A stretch of DNA of 64,000 nucleotides from Hormiphora californensis. Taxonomy: Eukaryota; Ctenophora; Tentaculata; Cydippida; Pleurobrachiidae. The stretch spans positions 1,940,406-2,004,405 of the forward strand of contig CM035356.1 of assembly GCA_020137815.1 (NCBI GenBank), given 5' to 3'. Both the position numbers and the translations under genes were made by a program. Numbering within the stretch: position 1 is the stretch's first letter; every line of letters starts with the position of its first letter. Shown here in pieces: positions 45,414 through 54,400 of this stretch. The notes under the pieces were generated by a model. The model saw nothing but the letters and a program-made list of their open reading frames with translations, did not search any database and was not told where the DNA came from.

Positions 45414-48400
45414 TTGAACAGGTGGTTCCAACTAGTTTCATAGACCTTCACCCTTTTCTCGCCCTGTCTCCCTCGTTTCAACAGGTCATTAGTAATAGCT
45501 TGTTGATCTGTCACCATAATTGATAATGCTTTATTATGATGTTACCGACACGCGTCAAAGAATATGTCAGGGACTAGCTGATATATAAAGGACTGCTTTG
45601 AATCGTTTTTGAAGAGGGTCCCCACCCTAAAAAGAAGAGCCGCTAATCTGTTCGTCCAGTGTGTGTACGAGATCTATTGTTTGCCGGTACCCTCTTTACC
45701 TTAGACGCTGCAGTTTACACATAATAGCTTCTAGTGGGCCAGCTCTGCAGCAGCAGGTTGTTTTAATTTCTTATTATGTATGGGTGCACTTTTTAGTAGG
45801 GGAGCTCATTTCCGGGGGGACTTGCGTTGTTAATGACATCAACCAATAACAACATGTAGCCCGGGACACTGCAGCTTGCTTTATAATCTAACCAATAGTT
45901 GCAGTGGTAATGTGTTCATCCAGTCATGAACCTTTCTTTTGCGAACCACTTGTATAAAACAGCTCTCTTAATTATTCAATGTCGTAACACCATAACTTTA
46001 CGGGGGGTAATTTGCCCTCTTTGGGAAAAGCAGCTTCCTTCGAAACACGTTCCCCCAACACATGTCATGTTTTCTCTCTTATCTTATCTTATATGCTTAT
46101 CTGATACGATGACGATGAGAGAACAACAAAAGTTATCATCTCGTAATACTTTAATTTTTTTATAGTCTGTTGAATTGTAGCGTACAGTATATCATGATGA
46201 AAATTACAGTAATCGTCCTGATAGCCCTCCTTCCTCTCCTTACAAGGTGGGTGTTCATTCATTTTAGAGACATTTAATATCATCCAGGGCACGCAGCTTT
46301 TTGCATCTTTTCATTATCCTTTCAACAGAATTATATAATCCCCTGACCCCAGATCACTCTCAGCCCAATGACCCCAGCTCCCTCTCTCAGCTCACTGACC
46401 CCAGCTCTCCCTCTCAGCTCACTGACCCCAACTCCCTCTCAGCCCACTGACCCCAGCTCCCTCTCACTGACCCCAACTCCCTCTCTCTTTTCACTCTCAC
46501 TCACTCTCTCTCTCCCTCTCAGCTCGCAGGCAGTTAACACGGAGGAGGTGGTGGATACGCTCAGTGCCCTCATGTGCAGTCGCCTTTCAAAGGGTGTAGT
46601 ACGAACCAGTGATAAGGAGATGAGAAACTTCTGCGAGTCAACCAAGACCATCATATGCGATCAGTAAGTGCATTGTCATGCGATGCCCGGCCACGACCCT
46701 CTCTCCCGGTTTTAACCTGTCAGAGCGTTGGCTTGACCCTGTTCTAATTTCTTTCACGGAGCACACGAGAACATAGAACCTGACAGATCCAGTGATGACA
46801 CTAAAGCTCTACCTCCCCTCAGGGAAATTAAACTAAAGCTCTACCTCCCCTCAGGGAAATTAAACTAAAGCTCTACCTCCCCTCAGGGAAATTAAACTAA
46901 AACTCCCCCCTCAGGGATACTTTTGATAAGTCATCTGAGGAGGTATCAGGGTTTGCCTGTAAGGGAGTGAAGAATCCAACTCTATCCTACCAGATGCAGA
47001 GGACCCCGGGATACGTGTGTAGCTACTCTGGAAGCAGTGAAAAGGTACACTTACTGTCTCATATTACGGCCTCCCTTGCACCTCCGGAGATCTCTGGAGG
47101 TGCAAGGGAGGACGTTATGTATCATGGCTCTTTTTTGAGTTATTGAGTACTGTTATTGAGTAAGGAGTAGGACGATTTGATTGGATACCCCATTATTAGT
47201 GGTACTGATACCCCATACCAAAACAGCTGCAATAGCGGTACCGACAATAATGAACTTTTTGCAGGTCAAAGAATTAAAACGGAGAATGGAGTATAGTGGA
47301 TATTGTTAAAGGACATCCCCTTAACATCATCAATGTATACGCGATGTATACAATGTACAATGTACATATTACACCGTGTGGATAGACCCGCCCCCAGATA
47401 GAGAGGATCAGTACATTCTTCAATACCCTAGTAGAGAGCGCTGGACCGTTTTTTTGCTTATTTCACAAATATTTTATCGCACACATAGTCCGAGCTACAG
47501 AAGAAGTCCTGCAGCGTTAGGTTTGTCTTTTACACACACACACACGAGCTTGTGCAATTGTAAATTGATGTTTTCGAACTAATATTCTACGAGTTTTATT
47601 TGGTACCCAATGACTATGTATGCAATATCCAGGGGGCCGGGGGGTGATCTGGATGGACCGGGTAATGATTTGATTTGAAATAGATATTATATAAACGTAC
47701 AAATTGCACATTAAATAAATACCCGACTGACTCTTACTAATAGTTTAGCAGCCTATGGCGCGAGTGCTTACGTCTTAAAAAACTCGTTTAAAAATATTTA
47801 AATAAAGTAGCTATAAGGCTAAAACACACTCTTATACTAGTTGTAATCTAAATTTATTTCACTCATTAATAATAACAATTATACTTAATACTTACCCTTG
47901 ATTCCCAGTCCCCTTCCTCCCTCCCCCATGAACCATACCCCGAATTTAACGTCATGTCGACTGTTGGGTAGATCAGTTATAATTCACATCTGTGGTGCGG
48001 GTCCACCATCTTGTTTCAAACTGTTCAACACCACTCCAAACCTTCAATTTGAGTACAATGTAAGAATGAAAGATATGTGCGGAAGAAGGACAGTTACTGT
48101 AAAGATAAAAGAAGAGAAAGGGGCCCACACCACAGCAGCGGATTAAGTTATGTCGTGTAAGGCTTTCCAGAGATGGTCTTTCAGTCTAGAGGAAAATAAA
48201 TGGTGTTCAGCTGTATTTCTCAGTTCTTTAGGAAGTAAGTTCCACTCAAGGTGGCAGCGGTAAAAGTAACAGTTTTTGAACAGGTCTACTCTGGGTTGTT
48301 CGGTACATATAATGTCCGTACTGTCTCGGTTTGTTTGTTGTCTGGTGGCACGTCTGTCATGTAATTCCGGATTGTATTTTTGTAGGAAAGATGGAAGTTT

Positions 48401-51400
48401 TATAGGAGACGTCTCATAGAATATTTTATGGAACAATTTAAGATCATTATATTGAAATTTTTGAGTCATTGGGAGTACGTCAATCTCCCTGAGTTTCTTT
48501 ATATACGTATCTAAACTATAACTGGTATCTGTTTCACCGAATATCCATTTTGTGGCACGTTTCTGGAGTCGTTCAAACTTAAGCAGACTTGACTCACTTT
48601 GTGGACGCCATATTTGGCTACAGTGTTCGAACAAAGATCTAACTAGACTAATGTAGAGGTTCTTCTTTTTAAGGGGACATTTAACTAATACGCCTACACG
48701 CTTCACCAGTCCTAATCTTTGAGAAGCTTTGGAAACAACATTTTTCTGGTGTTCGATTGGCGACAACTTGTGATTAGTTGAGACTCCTAGATCAACTTCA
48801 TTTTCACATAATTTGATTTCATCTCTGCCTAGGTGATAATTTAGTTGACGTTGTTTAATAATTTTAGTACACCTAAGCAGCTTACACTTTTTAGGATGGA
48901 ATATCATTTTATTATCCTTTGCCCATTCCACTAAACTATCGATGTCGGGCTGCAAACTATCTTCTTCACTATTTATAACCCGCCAAATTTTCAGATCATC
49001 TGCATATAGCCTAATTTTAGTTAGATCATCTTCTCTTAAAACATTAACAATATCATTTATGAATAACACAAACAAGAAAGGACCTAGTATTGATCCTTGT
49101 GGAACTCCACTCCTAACCTCTACCCATTCTGAAAAATCTCCATCTAACACAACCCTCTGTTGCCTACCAGATAAATAATTCATTAGGAAACGCAACATCT
49201 TACCTCCTAAATTAAACTCATTTTTCAGCTTATTTATTATTACATCATGAGATACACTATCAAATGCTTTCTGAAAGTCAAAGTAAACTATATCAGTTTG
49301 ATTTCGGTTATTTATGTTCAACGCTAATTCACAATTAAACTCAATCAGTTGTGACGTACATGATTTCAAGGGTACAAAACCATGCTGGTAGGGAGTTATT
49401 TTTTCTAGACAGGCTTTATATAGGCGTTCTCTTACTAATTTCTCAAAAACTTTCATAACAAGGCAAGTCAGGGATATAGGCCTATAATTCTCAACGCATG
49501 ATCGTTCCCCTTTCTTGTAAACTGGGACAACGTTCGCGGTTTTCCATTCTGTTGGTATACATCCCTCTGAGTATGATTTATTAAATATAAGGGTGAGTGG
49601 ATAAGCTAGGGATTTATGACATTTCTTAAGCACAACACCGTCAATATTATCTGGACCTGTTGCTTTTGACGCATCCAACTTTTTTAGAATCTTTTGGATC
49701 TCATCAAATCTAAATATCTCAGAGTTAAAATCATTAGTGTGATCTCTATCAATATCAACAGTTTCTTTGTAGGTGCTAGATTCAGTGAATTGATTACAGA
49801 AAAATTCATTGAACATTTCACATTTACGACGACTCGAAGAGCTAAATTTATTATTAAAGTATACTCTCTCAGGAATTCTAGTGCTATTCGTTTTGGACTT
49901 AACGTGTTTGAAAAATTTCTTTGATACATTAGCATTGGGTGTAAGTTCATCTATAGAGGAAAGCTCGAGAAAAGATGTTTCTTTCTCTATTGCTAGTGTT
50001 CTGTATTGATGTTCTTTGAGTTCGTATTCCTCTTTAGCTACAGTACTATCTATATTTTTCAAGAAGGCTTTTCTAGAGTTATCGAACGATTTCTTAAGTT
50101 GGCGTAGTTCTTCATCATACCAAGGTGGCTGTGAGCCAATTTTTACATTGACTAATGGTACATTATGACGTAGTGCAATGTCTAACCTAGACTTAAAGAC
50201 TTGTAGGGACTGCTCTGCTGACAGATCCTTGAACTGTCCTAACCAGTCAATTCCTAAAAGCTCTTCATTTAGAGAGTCCCAATCAGCTTTTCTATAGGAG
50301 AATTTCTTACAATTTTTATACTTAGGGCGTGATTTTTTGAAATTTATCTCACATTTTAGTGTAAGATGGTCCGACTTTACAAGACTATTCTCTTCGAGCA
50401 AAACATTAGAATAAGTAGTTTCTATGTTAGTAAGTATTAAGTCGAGAATATTTCCATCCCTATGCGTTGGTACATTAACTAGAGATTTTAGGCCTAGAGA
50501 TAAAAATAAATTGATAAAACTCTCATGAGTACTATTATTTGACACTGGGACGTCCCAGTTATCCACCGAACTTAGGTTTAGATCCCCTATAATGGTGAGA
50601 TTCTTAAACTTCTTAGCAAGATTAGTATAGTAACGTTCCGCCTCTTTGAAGTGTTCCGATCCAGAATAATCATATCTATAAAATGTCGAGATACAAACGG
50701 GTGCTATATTTTTATGCTTTAGAAGAATAGTAACTATTGGTAAATCGGTCTTCGTTTTAACTAACTCTGTCTCAACTCCAATATTGTTTTTACAAAGTAT
50801 TAAAACTCCTCCACCTCCTTTTTTACTAAAAGTTTTCATATCCTTCTCAGTGCGGTCTTTTCTAAATATAGAGTAATATTTATCTGATATAAGTTCCCCT
50901 TCACTAATATATTTATTCAGCCAAGTTTCATTTAAAACAACAATATCGGGCGAGTAGGTGAATAAGTATGCTTTTAGATCCCTAAGTTTAGAGGCCTGAA
51001 ATTCAGGCTGATCCCCACCTATTGTGTGCATCTTTATCAGACCGTTAACATTACAATACACTAAGTTCAACTTTTTATCAGGTCCTGGATTAATAATGTC
51101 AGGATGGCTTCTCAGCAGTAGCATTTTCGCTAACGACGTAACAAACATAACAAGTATAGTATATCTGCATCTGACTTTGAACAAATTAATGCCTGCAATC
51201 CTAAACTTTTTATAACATCGATATGCATACTTACTATGTCTCATACCTTTGACTAAGAAGAGGAATAGGACACAATTTGCATACCAAATATATGGTGAAT
51301 TTAGATCAAACACAAATTGGCCTTCTTTTCTGAACTTGACGGGTGGAGGGGTACTCCTGAGCATTATTCCTAAAAGAGCTATCATTAGTATTGTGTAACA

Positions 51401-54400
51401 AATATATATGAGGAAATGATAGATTAGTATGTCTGTCGTTTCATTGTATTGTCTTTTGTTATTGTCGGTGTTGTCAATTTTTATCCTTTTCCCCCCAGCC
51501 AGACCCCCCGCAAAACCCCCAATAGCTTTTCTGTATTGTTCGACACTGATCATTGAATGGGAATGGGTTTAGGGTTCAGGAATGGGTTAACAAATGGGGA
51601 AATTAGGGGACAATGATGAAAACTCGGCCCCCCAAACCCCAGAGAATTGTTATCATTAAATTATATATTATAAATCAAGATATCAGTTAAAAACTAACTC
51701 CTCATACATAATCTCATTTAACACATTGTACCCATTACTGTTGAGGTGTACTCCGTCCTCCGAAAATAAAACACTATTAAAATTAAGTTCATTATTTAAA
51801 AACTCAATTGTCCAATCCGAAACTACACAATTCAAAGACCTTCCTACACTCATCACAATACGATTGAACATGAACACGTTACTCGCTATCCAACCACTAT
51901 CAGGTCTGAGAGGGATAACCGTAGCGAGAACGATCTCGGTATCCTCCCCAAACCTTCTCCTAACCTCCCTAACTAAATCTACATATGCCTTATACACACT
52001 CCCTTTTCCCTTACTCGACCTTACAAACCCTCCCCAATATCTGATGTCATTGGTCCCAAACGCCAAAATAACCTTATTAACCTCTAGACATGGGTGCGTT
52101 ACTTCCAGTCCTTTCAACATATCCATAGCCAAACTCCCCCTCCAGTTCTCATTCGGCCTACAAAGTCTCGCCCCTGAAATCGAGATGTTCACTAGCGCCG
52201 GGTCCTCGTGGATCCACTTCGTCATACTGGTTCCTAGTAGAAGTGTCCTTGGTGTCAGTCTGGGGTTCGGCAGTGTTGGTGTTGGTAGAAGGGGCGATCT
52301 GGTAGGGAATACAGAGTTCTCTTCCTGATACCCATCTACGGCAGGCGGCGAGGTTGGCGACAAAGTCATCTGTGATGCTGGAGCTTCCACCCGAGACTGG
52401 TGTACTGGGAACTGGGGCACCTTCTGGGACTTAGCTGGGGTTGGTGCAGGTGGAGTTGGTTCTGGAGGCGATGTTTTGTGCCTCTTCCTAAAAGACAGGG
52501 CATATCTCACGCCATACTCAACCTTTTGTGCACGGTGCTTAAAGTGCTCTTGGCATCCTGGCTTCATGGTGTACGCCTCACCATCCTTAGTGGTTATAGA
52601 CAGCTTAGGCCGCATCCGGCCATCTCCAAGGTAGGGAATGAAATCTACAGCACCATCGCTGCCAACGGTCACGACGGTGATGGGTGAGTTGTCCACCAGC
52701 GAAGTCTCGAAATCTGAGTGGTATCCCACGCCGTCCCCTTTTCTGTATCTAGTGACTAAGCAGGAGTTGAACTCAGTCCCTAGTTCCTTGTTAATCCTCT
52801 CCATCAGCTTATCGATGTTCGGGTATTTAGTAATGTCCTTGGGTGTCAGGTCCACGTTGGCCCACCCGTAGGGACACCCAGTGTTAGTTAGCCAGGTATT
52901 CTTGCCAGTTAATCCTCCTACTTCCCATTTCATCATCTCGAGGTCCTCATCAGAAACATATCTCCCGTGGTGGGTAACAAACTGATTCGGATCCTTTTCT
53001 GGAACTCCATCTCTCTTACGCCTCTCTAGCTCCTTTTGTACAATCTGTATAATCCTCTCCAACACGGGCGATGATACCCTGGTAAAGACTTCCTCTAGAG
53101 GTGTGTTGTCTAGAATCATGTTGGAGGCGTTGTTAACAACCATTCCTAAAACTCCATGGCTAAAACAGGCTGTTAATCCAAGAACATTACGTCCTCAAAT
53201 TAATTTGTTTAAAGTAGTGTCGAAAAGCCTGATCGGGTGATGGAAAAAAGGAGTACAAGAGGGAGAGATAGAGAGGTCTGTTAATAACGTTCCAATAAAA
53301 AAGGGCAGGTCGTTTGCCCCCAGAATCCAGATCCATTATTCCTCAGCTATTTGTTGAACCCCAGGTGTTCAAATACCGATCCGATAGGGGGCTGACAGTG
53401 CAGATATTATAGTGTTGTTGATCTCCTGCTACCTCCATAGCCCTCCATCCTGGCCTGGCCCTAACTGGAGAATACCTACTATAGAATATTAGAAACCCTG
53501 CCATCGACTCTTGTCTCTTGGGTCACAATGAGAACTGTTTTAGTTTTAATTGTGATAACTCTGTAAGTTTAACTGAACCTTGTTAATGAGCTTCTATTTT
53601 GGTACAGCCTTTGAAAATAGTCTATTTCAGCTCTCTACCAGACGCCACCACAGCACATAACAAAGTTGAGGGTGAGCAGAACAACTTCACTCTCAACCTC
53701 CTCCGAGTCTATCTCTGTAGTGGGGATGAGAGATGGCTGGATGAGATCCAGGATATCTCCCTGTACATGGTAGCCAAGGTTGCATATCTCGTGCTGTGCA
53801 CAATAGACGACCCAGACTTCCTAACCCATGCAATACAAACCTTCCTGCCGTATGTGAATCACGATGATATGAAACCTGCCCGGGCATGCCTCAGGAGCCT
53901 TGCAGTGCAGTACATTGGTGAACTGTCCTGTTATCCTGTTATCATGCAGGAACAGGTTGTTGTGTGGAGAGATGTCTTGTGTGTTGGTGAGGCACAGTGT
54001 TTAGATCAGGGGATCTGGGATCTCTTTGTGAGGATTGTGGATAGAAAGAAGGAACAATTGAGGGAAGAGTTGTGTCCCAGAGATCTGTTGGAAAGAAGCG
54101 TTTCTAACCGTGGACAGTATCGTAAAGGGAGCAATGGTGGTAACGGACGTTGCCATGGTAACCGATGTACAACTAAGAATCCAGTCCCAAAGGACCGTCA
54201 TCTCAAGTCTGGTCCAGCTCACTCTAGGATCAAGAGGCAGTTTGACCCTCCAGCACACTCTCGGATAAAGAGGCAGTTTGACCCTCCAGCCCACTCTAGG
54301 ATCAAGAGGCAGTTTGACCTACAGAGTACCCTGACCCTGTTCAAACATGTGATTTGTGGCAGTGAGCTATCACACCTACTATGGGATGAGGATGATATTG

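Larger units (their letters stand above)
48143..53143 (-). mobile_element. Intact two-ORF CR1-like LINE with AlkB-esterase ORF1
   Basis: On the minus strand, ORF1 (53143-51683) and ORF2 (51553-48143) are both uninterrupted and separated by 129 bases. ORF1 encodes an AlkB-type dioxygenase fused to an SGNH hydrolase. ORF2 encodes endonuclease and reverse transcriptase. Element ends are not defined: 5' sequence near 53192-53226 (CCTCAAATTAATTTGTTTAA) recurs near 60145, so the element or a neighbouring repeat may extend there. It lies in intron 1 of the cornichon gene, same orientation. Confidence 0.88.
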
